A stretch of DNA of 64,000 nucleotides, from assembly GCF_003815775.1 (NCBI RefSeq), contig NZ_CP033926.1:3286001-3350000 (forward strand), in the 5' to 3' direction. The notes below the pieces were generated by a model that ran no database searches, was not told the DNA's origin, and saw nothing but the letters and a program-made list of their open reading frames with translations. This stretch comes from Chryseobacterium joostei (GTDB taxonomy: Bacteria; Bacteroidota; Bacteroidia; Flavobacteriales; Weeksellaceae). A program made the position numbers and the translations under genes. This document shows positions 53,222-62,232 of the stretch, one piece after another. The stretch's first letter is position 1, and each line of letters starts with the position of its first letter.

Positions 53222-53551
53222 CTAAAGACTAAATGACTCTCCACATCCACATGTTCTGGATGCGTTCGGGTTGTTGAAAACAAACCCCTTTCCGTTCAAT
53301 CCTCCTGAGTATTCAAGAGTGGTTCCTGCTAAATAGAGGATGGATTTTTTATCTATAATAATTTTGATGTTATTATCTTCAAAAATCTGATCTGTGTCTG
53401 TTTTTTGGTTATCAAACTTTAAAACATACTCTAAACCAGAGCATCCGCCGCTTTTCACCCCAACTCTTATATAATCTTCAGCAGGGTTAAAACCATCTTC
53501 CGTCATAAGTTGGATGGCTTTTTCCTTTGCATAGTCTGATACTTTTATCAT
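53222..53551 (-). CDS. sufA: A-type Fe-S carrier (SufA/IscA family)
   Basis: A 109-residue HesB/IscA protein that carries clusters from the scaffold to target proteins. The three ligand cysteines are visible: GGCSGLEYVL (Cys37) and CGCGESF near the C terminus. It is the first gene of the suf operon; the promoter box TATTTTTG is at 53580-53587. SufS and SufE are not in this window. Confidence 0.92.
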   Translation of the reverse strand: MIKVSDYAKEKAIQLMTEDGFNPAEDYIRVGVKSGGCSGLEYVLKFDNQKTDTDQIFEDNNIKIIIDKKSILYLAGTTLEYSGGLNGKGFVFNNPNASRTCGCGESFSL

Positions 53552-53579
53552 TGTATTTATTTAGAATGATTTAATGACG

Positions 53580-53587
53580 CAAAAATA
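53580..53587 (-). promoter_or_regulatory. TAnnTTTG promoter box of the suf operon
   Basis: TATTTTTG on the minus strand, 28 bases upstream of the sufA ATG; exact consensus match. No Fur or IscR site is evident. Confidence 0.55.
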
Positions 53588-53696
53588 CGAACAAAAATCA
53601 GGATATAAAAATCAGCATTTTTATTTTATCGATTTTTATCATTGATGAGTTTAACCTTGGTAATGTTTTGAAATCCAAAACATAAATAGACTTAGA

Positions 53697-54551
53697 ATGA
53701 AAAAAATAGGTATTATCGCGCTGGCGCTCTTTATACAGCAGGTTTCCGCACAGACGAACAGATTTGTATATCAGGTAACAATGAAGCCGGATGCTGAAAA
53801 TAAAACTGATATTAAAACAGAAAATACATATCTTGATATTTCTCAGGAGAAATCAATTTTTTACTCTGAAAACAGAATTAAAAGGGATTCCATTATGCAG
53901 AAAGCTTTTCAAGGCGGTGGTGGAAGAGGAAATATCAACAGGGATCAGATGGAAAGTTTAAGAACCAACATCAATTATTCTGTGGAAAAAGATAAGACGA
54001 ATCAAAAGACTTATTTTAAAGATAGAATAGGACGTGATATTTATTCTTATGAAGAAGATAGACCATTGGCGTGGAAAATTTCCTCAGAAACAACTAAACT
54101 AGGAGAGTATAAGGTTCAAAAAGCTGAAACGGATTTTGCAGGAAGAAAATGGACGGCATGGTTTACTACAGACCTGCCTTATCAGGATGGACCTTATAAA
54201 TTTGGAGGATTGCCGGGTTTAATTGTAAAAGTGGAAGATGATAAAGGAGATTATTCTTTTGATTTAATGAAGAATTACAAGATTGCGGAGCTTCCAACAT
54301 TAAATCAGTTTGGAAATACTTTGAAAGTAAAAAGAACAGATTTTATTAAGCAACAGCAAAAATTTAAAACTGACCCAATGTCATTTATGAATCAAGGTGG
54401 TGGGCCTGGTGGAATGGCTGCTGTTACAAGAATTGGTGGAGGAAGAGGCCAAGGAGGAGGGAATCAAGATCCTGCTGATATGAGAAAACGAATGGAGGGG
54501 AGAGTAAAAGAGGAAGCCAAGAAGAATACGAATCCAATTGAATTACAATAA
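53697..54551 (+). CDS. GLPGLI-family exported protein
   Basis: A 284-residue protein with signal peptide (IGIIALALFIQQVSAQ, cleavage near 19). The namesake motif is in YKFGGLPGLIVKVEDDKGDYSF (about residues 165-186). Two low-complexity Gly/Arg-rich stretches (FQGGGGRGN near 75 and GGGPGGMAAVTRIGGGRGQGGG near 235) are unusual. Members are found only in Bacteroidota, probably at the cell surface or periplasm; function unknown. Monocistronic. Confidence 0.85.
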   Translation: MKKIGIIALALFIQQVSAQTNRFVYQVTMKPDAENKTDIKTENTYLDISQEKSIFYSENRIKRDSIMQKAFQGGGGRGNINRDQMESLRTNINYSVEKDKTNQKTYFKDRIGRDIYSYEEDRPLAWKISSETTKLGEYKVQKAETDFAGRKWTAWFTTDLPYQDGPYKFGGLPGLIVKVEDDKGDYSFDLMKNYKIAELPTLNQFGNTLKVKRTDFIKQQQKFKTDPMSFMNQGGGPGGMAAVTRIGGGRGQGGGNQDPADMRKRMEGRVKEEAKKNTNPIELQ

Positions 54552-54557
54552 ATAAAA

Positions 54558-54595
54558 ATAGGCTGTCTCACTTTTGAGGCAGCCTATTTTTTGTA
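54558..54595. terminator. Bidirectional terminator after the GLPGLI gene
   Basis: 14-bp stem with one wobble pair (54558-54571 and 54576-54589), loop CTTT, then T-run; A-run on the left. Confidence 0.85.
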
Positions 54596-54618
54596 TTTCT
54601 AAAGCTTTTAAAAACTAA

Positions 54619-55482
54619 TTATTTTAAAAGTTGGTTGAAAGTATCTCCTTGTCTGATATCTCCGGTATTATATCCTTTCATGAACCATTCCTTACGTTGT
54701 GCTGAAGATCCATGGGTAAAGCTTTCCTGATTAACATATCCTTGTGCTCTTTTTTGAATATTGTCATCACCCACTGCTTCTGCTGCATCTATTGCAGACT
54801 GAATATCTCCGGGTTCAAGAATCTGTTTGGAATCATTTGTACGTCTGGCCCAAACTCCGGCATAAAAATCTGCCTGTAATTCTGTAGCAACCGATACCTT
54901 GTTCATTTCTGTCTCCGAATATCTTCCGCTTCTTCTAAGGGCGTCTACTTTTTGCGTAGTCCCCAGAAGTGTCTGCACATGGTGTCCTATTTCATGAGCA
55001 AGGACATAGGCTACTGTAAATTCAGTGACTTTGGCTCCAAATCTCTGTTGAAGTTCATTAAAGAAACTCATATCCATATAAACTTTCTGGTCAGCAGGGC
55101 AATAAAAAGGTCCCATTGCAGACTGAGCAGTTCCACAAGCTGATTGTGTTGTCTCTTCAAAAAGGACTACAGCGGGTCTGGTATAGGTCATACCATTTTC
55201 CTTAAAGACTTGGTTCCAGGTTTGGTCATTCCATGTGGTCATCATGTCTACCATATCACCGATTTTTTTCTCATCGGCAGTAAGTTCTCTTTTTTCACCG
55301 GATCCTCCTGAGGTTTGTATGCTGCCGGAATTCAGTATACCGGAAGGATCACCTCCCAAAAAGAATACAATTGCAGCTATAATTAAAGTTCCGAGACCAC
55401 CGCCTACAATCATACCGCCACCTCCGCCTCCGGAGCCTCTGCGATCTTCAACGTTTCCGCCTCTGTCGTCTGTCCATCTCAT
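54619..55482 (-). CDS. YpfJ-type neutral zinc metallopeptidase
   Basis: A 287-residue membrane-anchored peptidase of the YpfJ family. Short Gly-rich N terminus, one membrane helix (about 24-43, MIVGGGLGTLIIAAIVFFLGG), then the protease domain with AHEIGHHVQ at about 161-169 and a further metal-ligand region ATELQADFYAGVWA. QSACGTAQSAMGPFYCP carries two Cys. Targets unknown; the family is widespread. Confidence 0.92.
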   Translation of the reverse strand: MRWTDDRGGNVEDRRGSGGGGGGMIVGGGLGTLIIAAIVFFLGGDPSGILNSGSIQTSGGSGEKRELTADEKKIGDMVDMMTTWNDQTWNQVFKENGMTYTRPAVVLFEETTQSACGTAQSAMGPFYCPADQKVYMDMSFFNELQQRFGAKVTEFTVAYVLAHEIGHHVQTLLGTTQKVDALRRSGRYSETEMNKVSVATELQADFYAGVWARRTNDSKQILEPGDIQSAIDAAEAVGDDNIQKRAQGYVNQESFTHGSSAQRKEWFMKGYNTGDIRQGDTFNQLLK

Positions 55483-55556
55483 AGTAATATCTTTTTTGTG
55501 AATTTAAATATTTTAAGTTAATCTATAAAAATTATTAGAACAAAATGTCTAGATTT

Positions 55557-57662
55557 TTATCGGTTAAGCTGTTTGGTTTTCAGCCAATAAGAAGTAGATT
55601 GATATGCTGAAATAGCATCATCTACCAGCTTTTGATCTGTATTTTTTAATAGCTTTTCATCATAATAAAGCTTAAACTCAGGAGCCAAAGTGCTTTTTTC
55701 CAGTTCTAAAGAGTATTGTTTTGCCTTTTTTACTGGTGAAATGATTGTTAAACGACCATCCTTTACAAATCCTAAATCCTGATAAGTAGCAATATAAGCC
55801 TTAGGCTGGAACTCTTTTTTGAAAACATCCTGCCCTAAGAATTTAGACTGGTAATTGAAGTTCAATAATCCAAAAAGAGTAGGCATTACATCAATCTGTG
55901 ACATTAATGCATCAAATTTCTGAGGCTGGATATATCCTTCCGAAAAGATCATAGCAGGAATTCTATATTTATCCATTGGAAGCTCCGTTTTTCCGGCGCT
56001 GGATGCACAGTGATCTGCAATGATCACAAAGACTGTGTTTTTATACCAATCCTGCTTTTTGGCCATATCAAAGAACAACTTTAGAGAGTAGTCTGTATAT
56101 TTTACACCTCCTTCACGGGATTTTGCGGTTCCCGGGATATCAATTCTTCCATCAGGGTAAGTGAATGGTCTGTGATTAGAAACAGTCATCCAGTGATTAA
56201 AGAATGGTTTTCCGGATTTTGCTTCAGCATTCATCACCTGAATTGCTTTTCTGGCCATATCTTCATCAGCAACTCCCCAAACGTTCGCGAAAGTAATTTC
56301 TTCCGGCTTAAAGTTATTTCTGTCTACAATTCCATAGCCATTTCCTCCGAAAAAGTCCTGCATATTATCGAAATAGCTGTATCCGCCATACAGGAATTTA
56401 ACATCATATCCTTTTGATTTGAATACATTTCCTGTTGTGAATTTATTTTTGTTGTCATCTCTTTTAATAATGCTTTCTCCGGCTGTAGGAGGGATGCAGA
56501 GCGTTAAAGCTTCCAGTCCGCGTACGGTTCTGTTTCCTGTAGCATAAAGATTGGTAAACATTAATGACTTTTCAGCAAGACTGTCCAGAAAAGGGGTGAT
56601 CTTCTGAGTATTTCCATAATGCTCCATAAAATCAGCAGAAAGACTTTCGATGGAAATCAGAACTACATTTTTCTTCGCTTCAGGTTGCTCAGCTACAATA
56701 TTCCTTGACAATGTCTGCTGTGGATATTGGCTTAGGAAGTTTTTTTCAGCCTGTTGCTGATTAAGTTGTGAATAAAACTGGAAATAATCCAGCTCATTAT
56801 GGGTAAAAGCCCAGTAGAACTTAGGAAGTCCGTTGGCTTCAATTTCATCGGCAAAAACATTGTCAGATTTAATCTGCATTAGTGATGGAAGCGCCAAGAA
56901 ACTTAATCCACAAAGGAGAATAAAGGATCCCAGCAGAATCATCTTTTGCTTAAAGTTGGGTAAATCCAGCAATTCATCCTTTGTTTTTTTATAAATAAAC
57001 CAAGTAATGGTAAGGGTTACGATAAGGATGGCAGAGAATAAAGGAACTACAGGATAGCTTTCCATGATATTTCCAATAACCTCGTTGGTATAAATCAGAT
57101 AATCTACTGCTATGAAGTTGTAACGAACTCCAAATTCATTGTAGAAGAAGTATTCACTTACTCCATTGAAAATGATGAGCAGAACATATAAAAGTAATGT
57201 GATGAAGTATAAAACATTACGTATCTTAATTCTCTGAGTAGGTAAGAAAAGCATTAATCCGAATAAAAATGTTTTTATTCCAACAAAGGTTAATGCTACT
57301 TCTGTTACAGAACCTCCATATTGTTTGAAGATATTGTTCGGAACAAGCCAGATATATAAAAAGAATAAGACGAATGCCCCAAATATAGTATACCCATAAG
57401 GTTTTTTATATTTTGAATTGGAAAGAAACAAGAAGTAGAGCGCAAGAATTGCACTGGCCAGAATGAATACAAGAATATCATTCACCAGCCCTACTAAAAG
57501 TACCTTGACAATTTCGAAAAATCCAAAACTAGCGGTAGTAATAGGATGAAAAAAGAATACGGTTCTTATTATCAATGAAATAATAAGATAAAAAACTCCT
57601 AAATATAGGAACGGTTTTACTTTTTTTAAAAACATGTATTGACTGTCTATATTAGTTTTCAC
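55557..57662 (-). CDS. LTA-synthase-family phosphoglycerol transferase/sulfatase
   Basis: A 701-residue membrane enzyme: five helices in the first 210 residues, then a periplasmic alkaline-phosphatase-superfamily domain (about 325-640). The metal and nucleophile region reads VVLISIESLSADFMEHYG ... ATGNRTVRGLEALTL with the nucleophile Thr in NRTVRG, and later FVIIADHCAS. In Gram-negatives such proteins modify glycans or lipids with phosphoglycerol, phosphoethanolamine or similar groups; the exact reaction here cannot be stated. An alternative ATG at 57632 would shorten the N terminus by ten residues. Confidence 0.85.
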   Translation of the reverse strand: MKTNIDSQYMFLKKVKPFLYLGVFYLIISLIIRTVFFFHPITTASFGFFEIVKVLLVGLVNDILVFILASAILALYFLFLSNSKYKKPYGYTIFGAFVLFFLYIWLVPNNIFKQYGGSVTEVALTFVGIKTFLFGLMLFLPTQRIKIRNVLYFITLLLYVLLIIFNGVSEYFFYNEFGVRYNFIAVDYLIYTNEVIGNIMESYPVVPLFSAILIVTLTITWFIYKKTKDELLDLPNFKQKMILLGSFILLCGLSFLALPSLMQIKSDNVFADEIEANGLPKFYWAFTHNELDYFQFYSQLNQQQAEKNFLSQYPQQTLSRNIVAEQPEAKKNVVLISIESLSADFMEHYGNTQKITPFLDSLAEKSLMFTNLYATGNRTVRGLEALTLCIPPTAGESIIKRDDNKNKFTTGNVFKSKGYDVKFLYGGYSYFDNMQDFFGGNGYGIVDRNNFKPEEITFANVWGVADEDMARKAIQVMNAEAKSGKPFFNHWMTVSNHRPFTYPDGRIDIPGTAKSREGGVKYTDYSLKLFFDMAKKQDWYKNTVFVIIADHCASSAGKTELPMDKYRIPAMIFSEGYIQPQKFDALMSQIDVMPTLFGLLNFNYQSKFLGQDVFKKEFQPKAYIATYQDLGFVKDGRLTIISPVKKAKQYSLELEKSTLAPEFKLYYDEKLLKNTDQKLVDDAISAYQSTSYWLKTKQLNR

Positions 57663-57792
57663 AAAGATAGTTTTTGTGTAGAACTTTTAATATAAAAAAA
57701 TCAAAACATAGCTTTTATTAATAAGATTTATGAGTTTTTTTAATCAGAATGAGGGCGTCAATTGAGATGAATGACCTTTGCCAAATAGTTCA

Positions 57793-57822
57793 ACAAAAAA
57801 GGACTATTAAAAAATAGTCCTT
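57793..57822 (-). terminator. Terminator after ribH
   Basis: 10-bp stem AAGGACTATT/AATAGTCCTT (57799-57808 and 57813-57822), AAAA loop, and a T-run on the minus strand. Confidence 0.82.
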
Positions 57823-57846
57823 GTGTATTGTTAAGGTGTGCAAAGG

Positions 57847-58365
57847 TTAAGGGTGTCCAAAACCGATATTTCCTTTTTTATCAGATAATTTCTTTTTGAA
57901 ATCAATCATTCTTAATGCTGTTACTGCTGCTTCAACACCTTTGTTTCCAAGATCACCACCGCTTCTTGCGATAGACTGCTCTTTTGTATCATCTGTAAGT
58001 ACACAGAAAATAGTAGGAGTGTCTGTCATAATGTTACAATCCTTAATTCCTTGTGCTACTGCGGAACATACATAATCGAAGTGAGGGGTTTCTCCACGAA
58101 TTACACATCCGATAGAGATCACAGCGTCATATTTTCTTTCTTTGCAAAGCTGCATGCTTGCATAGTTTAATTCAAAAGCTCCGGGAACAGGGAAAAGTTT
58201 AATATTTTCAGGTTTTACCCCTTCTTTCTCAAGGATTTCCAAAGCTGCATCACGAAGATTGTACGTTACAAAATCATTCCACTCAGAAAAAACAATGCCG
58301 ATAGAAAAATCTTCGGCATTAGTTATATGAAGTGGCTTGTAATCGGAAAGATTAACTGTTGCCAT
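57847..58365 (-). CDS. ribH: 6,7-dimethyl-8-ribityllumazine synthase
   Basis: Penultimate step of riboflavin synthesis. 172 residues. Substrate-binding FSEWNDFVTYNL (about 26-37), PGAFELNYAS (about 60-69) and GCVIRGETPHFDYVC with the catalytic His (about 85-99) are conserved. It starts 3 bases after the stop of the TPR-like gene, so the two are cotranscribed. No other rib gene is present. Confidence 0.95.
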   Translation of the reverse strand: MATVNLSDYKPLHITNAEDFSIGIVFSEWNDFVTYNLRDAALEILEKEGVKPENIKLFPVPGAFELNYASMQLCKERKYDAVISIGCVIRGETPHFDYVCSAVAQGIKDCNIMTDTPTIFCVLTDDTKEQSIARSGGDLGNKGVEAAVTALRMIDFKKKLSDKKGNIGFGHP

Positions 58366-58368
58366 TTT

Positions 58369-59076
58369 TTAATAATATTTAGTCATTTCAATATAAGAAT
58401 CAGACATTCCGTTGTCGTAGTCCTGATATTTCTCGTCAATTACAGAGAAGTATTTTTTAGCTTCTGCATTTTTCTTTAATCCTAATGCTACGATACCTGC
58501 TTTTCTTGTGAAGAAGTAAGTAGTATACGGATCATCAGATGCAGTCGCTGCTTTGTCTAATAATGATAAAGCTTCATCATTTTTGTTCAATCCTGATTTT
58601 GCGTCTGCCATAGCACCATATTTCATGGCTACTAAAGTTTTGTTGTCAGAAGAGAATTTATCTAAAAGATCGTAAGCTTCCTGGAATTTTCCTTCCTTGA
58701 ATTTTAATAGACCAGCATTGTAAGATGCAAGCTGACCAATGCTTGTTCCAGAATATTCGTTATATGTACCTACAAAACCTGGGTTTGCAGCAGATTTCCC
58801 ACCTAAAGCCTCTTTTTCTTTACCGTCTGTAAGGTTTTTCTGAGCAGCAAGGAAACTTTTCACAGCTTCAGCGTTTTTAGGAGCAACTACAAATTGTTTG
58901 TAGGCGAAGAATCCTAAAACCCCTAAAATCAAAGCTCCAAATACAACGCCTAGTGGCTTTGAGTATTTTTCAACAAATCTTTCAGTGTTTAAAGCTTCTC
59001 TGTCAAGGTCTTTAAAGAACTCAACCGTTTCTTTACCTTCTTGCTCGTTTTGAGCACTCTTTCCCAATTTTGCCAT
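58369..59076 (-). CDS. Membrane-anchored TPR protein (YfgM-like)
   Basis: A 235-residue protein with a short cytoplasmic head, one membrane helix (about 43-65, LGVVFGALILGVLGFFAYKQFVV) and a periplasmic helical domain with TPR-like repeats (SYNAGLLKFKEGKFQEAYDLLDKFS, ADAKSGLNKNDEALSLLDKA). The layout matches YfgM, an ancillary factor of the Sec translocon in E. coli, although similarity is structural rather than strict. Cotranscribed with ribH. Confidence 0.8.
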   Translation of the reverse strand: MAKLGKSAQNEQEGKETVEFFKDLDREALNTERFVEKYSKPLGVVFGALILGVLGFFAYKQFVVAPKNAEAVKSFLAAQKNLTDGKEKEALGGKSAANPGFVGTYNEYSGTSIGQLASYNAGLLKFKEGKFQEAYDLLDKFSSDNKTLVAMKYGAMADAKSGLNKNDEALSLLDKAATASDDPYTTYFFTRKAGIVALGLKKNAEAKKYFSVIDEKYQDYDNGMSDSYIEMTKYY

Positions 59077-59178
59077 AAGTTTTTAAAAATTGAAATGCAA
59101 ATTTAATTGTTTCTGAGAGATTTACAAAATACTTTGTTGGTATTATTATATAAATGTTGTGAAATTACCGTAAAAAAG

Positions 59179-59252
59179 CTTCAGCTCTGCTCAGGCTGAC
59201 ATTTCTAAAACGATTTGTTTTGTAACGATTGTCATGCTGAGCAGAGCCGAAG
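59179..59252. repeat. REP-like inverted repeat between apt and the TPR gene
   Basis: A 74-bp segment with long imperfect inverted arms: CTTCAGCTCTGCTCAG-GC-TGACA on the left and TGTCA-TG-CTGAGCAGAGCCGAAG on the right, around a 28-base AT-rich centre. CTGAGCAGAG is perfect on both sides. It resembles BIME/REP or MITE elements and the element in the suf operon (both have TGACA/TGTCA near the ends). Confidence 0.65.
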
Positions 59253-59270
59253 TGTATATTTATTTAAATC

Positions 59271-59807
59271 TTAATATTCCAGGATATGGTAAACGTCTGC
59301 ACCAAATTTCTTTAGTCTTTCATCTCCATTCAAGCCTTTCAGACCAATCAGGAAACTGAATTGAGAAACAATAGCTCCTTGTTTTTCTACTAATTTAGCA
59401 GCAGCTTCTGTAGTTCCGCCTGTTGCTAAAAGATCATCGTGAATAAGGATTCTTTGCCCTTTTTTGATTTGTCCTTCACGGGTTTCTATTTCAGCACTTC
59501 CGTATTCCAAATCATATTTTTCTGAAATGATAGGTGGAGGAAGCTTTCCTGCTTTTCTAATTAAGATAAACGGAACCTCCAAAGCAACGGCAATAGCAAT
59601 TCCGAATAGGTAACCGCGACTTTCTATTCCGCAAACTGCATCTACTTTACCTTTACTGAAAGCGGCAAGGTCTGCAATAACATCTTCGTAAAGTTTTGGA
59701 TCTAAAAAGATGGGCGAAATATCCTTGAATTGTATTCCGGGAATCGGAAAGTCTGGGATATTTTCAATTGTTTCTTCTAGTTTTTTGATCAGTTCTGCTG
59801 AAGCCAT
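59271..59807 (-). CDS. apt: Adenine phosphoribosyltransferase
   Basis: Salvages adenine to AMP with PRPP. 178 residues. FPIPGIQFKDISPI near the N terminus is the adenine-binding segment, GIESRGYLFG and the PRPP-binding motif RILIHDDLLATGGT (about 123-136) are conserved. It begins directly at the stop of the upstream lipoprotein gene, so the pair is cotranscribed. Confidence 0.96.
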   Translation of the reverse strand: MASAELIKKLEETIENIPDFPIPGIQFKDISPIFLDPKLYEDVIADLAAFSKGKVDAVCGIESRGYLFGIAIAVALEVPFILIRKAGKLPPPIISEKYDLEYGSAEIETREGQIKKGQRILIHDDLLATGGTTEAAAKLVEKQGAIVSQFSFLIGLKGLNGDERLKKFGADVYHILEY

Positions 59808-61013
59808 TTATGGGTTTATTTTATAGCTGGAAATTTTCCAGTCTCCGTTTACATTTTTAAGTCCGAAAGTTACTTTTAAGGATGTTGTTTTACCATTCTT
59901 ATCGGTAACATCATAGGTAGCGTTTACACTGGCTCCGTTAGGATTGGATGCACTTGTAGTAATGTTTTTTACACTTACATTTTTTACAGCCCCAAAACCA
60001 GAGTTTGGATTAGAGAAAGACTCGTAGCTTCCCCAGCTTGGGTTACTGGATGTTTCATAAGCTGCCTTTAAATTTTGAGAGCTTACGCTGTTTAAGAATT
60101 TGCTTACTGTATTTTTAGGATCTGCAGCCGGTTGTTTTGGTGTTGCGGGAGCTGCAGGAGTCGTTGTAGCGCCTGGTTCCGTTGTAGTAGGTATTGTTGC
60201 AGAAGGATTATTTGGATCCACTACTGCACTTGGCTGCTGTGTTACAGCTGTTGTATCAGTTTTAGGAACTGCAGGAACCTTTAAGGCAGCAGCATTTACA
60301 TCCAATCCAATTTTAGACATTTTGAAAGTCTTTGCAGTGGTTTTTACCGAAACAGTGATGTCAATTTTATTATCTACAACTTTTGAAGCCGGAATAGAGG
60401 AGAATTTAAGGTTGAATCCCTTAAAGTTATTATCCTGCATCAGGTTTTTAGCGGTAGAAAGTCTTACTCCATTGCTGAATACCTCTAATGTAGCTTCCAG
60501 ACCAGCACCCGTGAATGATACAGGATTTCCTGCAGCATCTACAAGTCTAGGTACAATTTGGATGGCTGTAGGTGCACCGTTTCCATCATCTCCGGTTGGT
60601 CTTGTATTAAGGCTTAATGCTCCGGCTTTTACATCATTAGGGTCACTTTCCTTAGCTTTATCATCTCCAAAGATGTTCATTTCTCCAAGAGATGGTGGGT
60701 CTGTACTTACCCATTCTATTCCGTTTTTCTGTGCAACTTCGTCAGCCAGTGTCATAATTTCAGGAACTTTCTTCCCGTTGATCAGTTTTCCAAGAGCTTT
60801 TAGCTCATTTACATCTCCATCTGCTTCTACGCCGAATGTTTTAAGGATATAAAGAGCTTCATTAAACTTAATCTGCTTAATGGTAGGTAGGCTAGAAGTC
60901 ATATCATTAATACTTGACTGCAGCGTTTTAGTATTCGTAGCATCTACATGATCTTTCTTACATGCTGTAAAAAGCAACAGACTGAAAACAAGTAGAAAAG
61001 AAAACTTTTTCAT
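59808..61013 (-). CDS. Lipoprotein with Pro/Thr-rich linker and NTF2-like end
   Basis: A 401-residue lipoprotein (lipobox LFTACKK, Cys18). Residues 20-100 are helical, 140-245 are beta-rich (IQIVPRLVDAAGNPVSFTGAGLEATLEVF, resembling a carbohydrate-binding or Ig-like fold), a Pro/Thr/Ala-rich linker runs over about 250-300, and the last 100 residues (VSKFLNSVSSQNLKAAYETSSNPSWGSYESF ... LKVTFGLKNVNGDWKISSYKINP) look like an NTF2-like or DUF4878-type domain. Function unknown. Cotranscribed with apt. Confidence 0.75.
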   Translation of the reverse strand: MKKFSFLLVFSLLLFTACKKDHVDATNTKTLQSSINDMTSSLPTIKQIKFNEALYILKTFGVEADGDVNELKALGKLINGKKVPEIMTLADEVAQKNGIEWVSTDPPSLGEMNIFGDDKAKESDPNDVKAGALSLNTRPTGDDGNGAPTAIQIVPRLVDAAGNPVSFTGAGLEATLEVFSNGVRLSTAKNLMQDNNFKGFNLKFSSIPASKVVDNKIDITVSVKTTAKTFKMSKIGLDVNAAALKVPAVPKTDTTAVTQQPSAVVDPNNPSATIPTTTEPGATTTPAAPATPKQPAADPKNTVSKFLNSVSSQNLKAAYETSSNPSWGSYESFSNPNSGFGAVKNVSVKNITTSASNPNGASVNATYDVTDKNGKTTSLKVTFGLKNVNGDWKISSYKINP

Positions 61014-61063
61014 TTTTATTTGGTTTGTTGCAAATTTAGTAAAACCTTTATTAATAGTAGATT

Positions 61064-62080
61064 TTATTTTTTGTTTTGTTTTTCCTGCAAATTACCCTTG
61101 AAAAAGCTGCTAAAGATGGTCTGCATATTAGGGAATGAAGGGTCTTGCCAGTATTGAGTTTTATAATTGCTTATTTCCGTATTGAATTTTACACTTTCCA
61201 TCTTATTTTCATTGCTAAAACTGATTTCTTTGGTGTAGAAGTTTTCATAGGTAATAACTTGATTATAGTCTTTCTCGCTTTTATGTTTTAGCTTAATAAA
61301 TTCTATTTCATTAAATTCAAGAAGGTCCTTGAGGGTTTTCTGAGAATTTTTTTCAAAAGCAATATTTTGAATACCTCTTAAATCAAAAAAACGGAATCCA
61401 AATAATGCAAATTCTTTTTTCTGAAGATATTCTCCTGTAAATTCTATTTCATCTTTTGAAGTCCCTTTAAGCTCTTTAATTCTTGTATTCTTCTTTTTAA
61501 ATTCTTCAAGGTTGCCTACTTTTTTTAGTTTAGGAGGATTCAGTGAGCTTCCGTAGTCCCAGCTTGCTGTTTGTTTTTTTTCCTCTTTTGGATCATTCAA
61601 TCTGTAAATTCTGTATTGTTCAATATTTGTACTTTTTAATTTCTTTGTTTTATTATCAAAAATATAAGTGATAATGCCATCAGCATAGCCGTTCAATTTA
61701 TTGTTGACCGTGACATAGGAGTTAAAATTTCCTTTTATTAAAATGTATTTCGCGGGTTTATTATTTTTGATAACAATGGTTTCAATCTCCTTTACCTGAT
61801 CATTGATTTTGATAATGGGTTGCTCAAAGTCTGAATAGGATAGGGTAGCAACGGGAAAGTTATTATAAACCAGTTGAAACTTTTCCTGTGAGGGAATTAA
61901 TGATTGTTTATCAATCTTCCCATCAATATCAGAATAAGCGAGTATACTTCCATCCTTGTCAAAAACCGAAACTTTAGGGAGAGGCTTATTACTTTTTTCG
62001 GAAATGAAAGTAATGGTCTGTGCATTGGTAAAGATGGAGATCAAACTAAAAATAATGTAGAACATGTAAATTCTTTTCAT
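61064..62080 (-). CDS. Exported protein with carboxypeptidase-regulatory-like domain
   Basis: A 338-residue exported protein: signal peptide ending FTNAQ (about residue 20), then ITFISEKSNKPLPKVSVFDKDGSILAYSDIDGKID, a CarboxypepD_reg-like Ig fold, and a large Lys-rich C-terminal part without a known domain (FNSYVTVNNKLNGYADGIITYIFDN). Similar proteins are common in Bacteroidota, but the role is unknown. Confidence 0.72.
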   Translation of the reverse strand: MKRIYMFYIIFSLISIFTNAQTITFISEKSNKPLPKVSVFDKDGSILAYSDIDGKIDKQSLIPSQEKFQLVYNNFPVATLSYSDFEQPIIKINDQVKEIETIVIKNNKPAKYILIKGNFNSYVTVNNKLNGYADGIITYIFDNKTKKLKSTNIEQYRIYRLNDPKEEKKQTASWDYGSSLNPPKLKKVGNLEEFKKKNTRIKELKGTSKDEIEFTGEYLQKKEFALFGFRFFDLRGIQNIAFEKNSQKTLKDLLEFNEIEFIKLKHKSEKDYNQVITYENFYTKEISFSNENKMESVKFNTEISNYKTQYWQDPSFPNMQTIFSSFFKGNLQEKQNKK

Positions 62081-62177
62081 AGAAGGACTTTATTTGGTGT
62101 TAAAGAATAAGACAGTTTTTAATATGAGGATGAAAAATGACTTTTCTAAAAGACAATTATTCACATCATGGCATAAA

Positions 62178-62212
62178 AAAAGACTGATTGTTTAACAATC
62201 AGTCTTTTCTCT
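62178..62212. terminator. Terminator between actF and the 61.1-kb gene
   Basis: Perfect 13-bp stem (62178-62190 and 62196-62208), loop TTTAA, flanked by A-run and T-rich sequence. On the minus strand it ends the actF transcript. Confidence 0.85.
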
Positions 62213-62232
62213 TTTTATTTTGTTACAAGTCC

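Noticed and set aside
60100..60852. A 250-codon plus-strand open frame
   Set aside because: It is antisense to the lipoprotein at 59808-61013, whose signal peptide, lipobox and domain structure are clear; the open antisense frame results from its Pro/Thr/Ala-rich codons.
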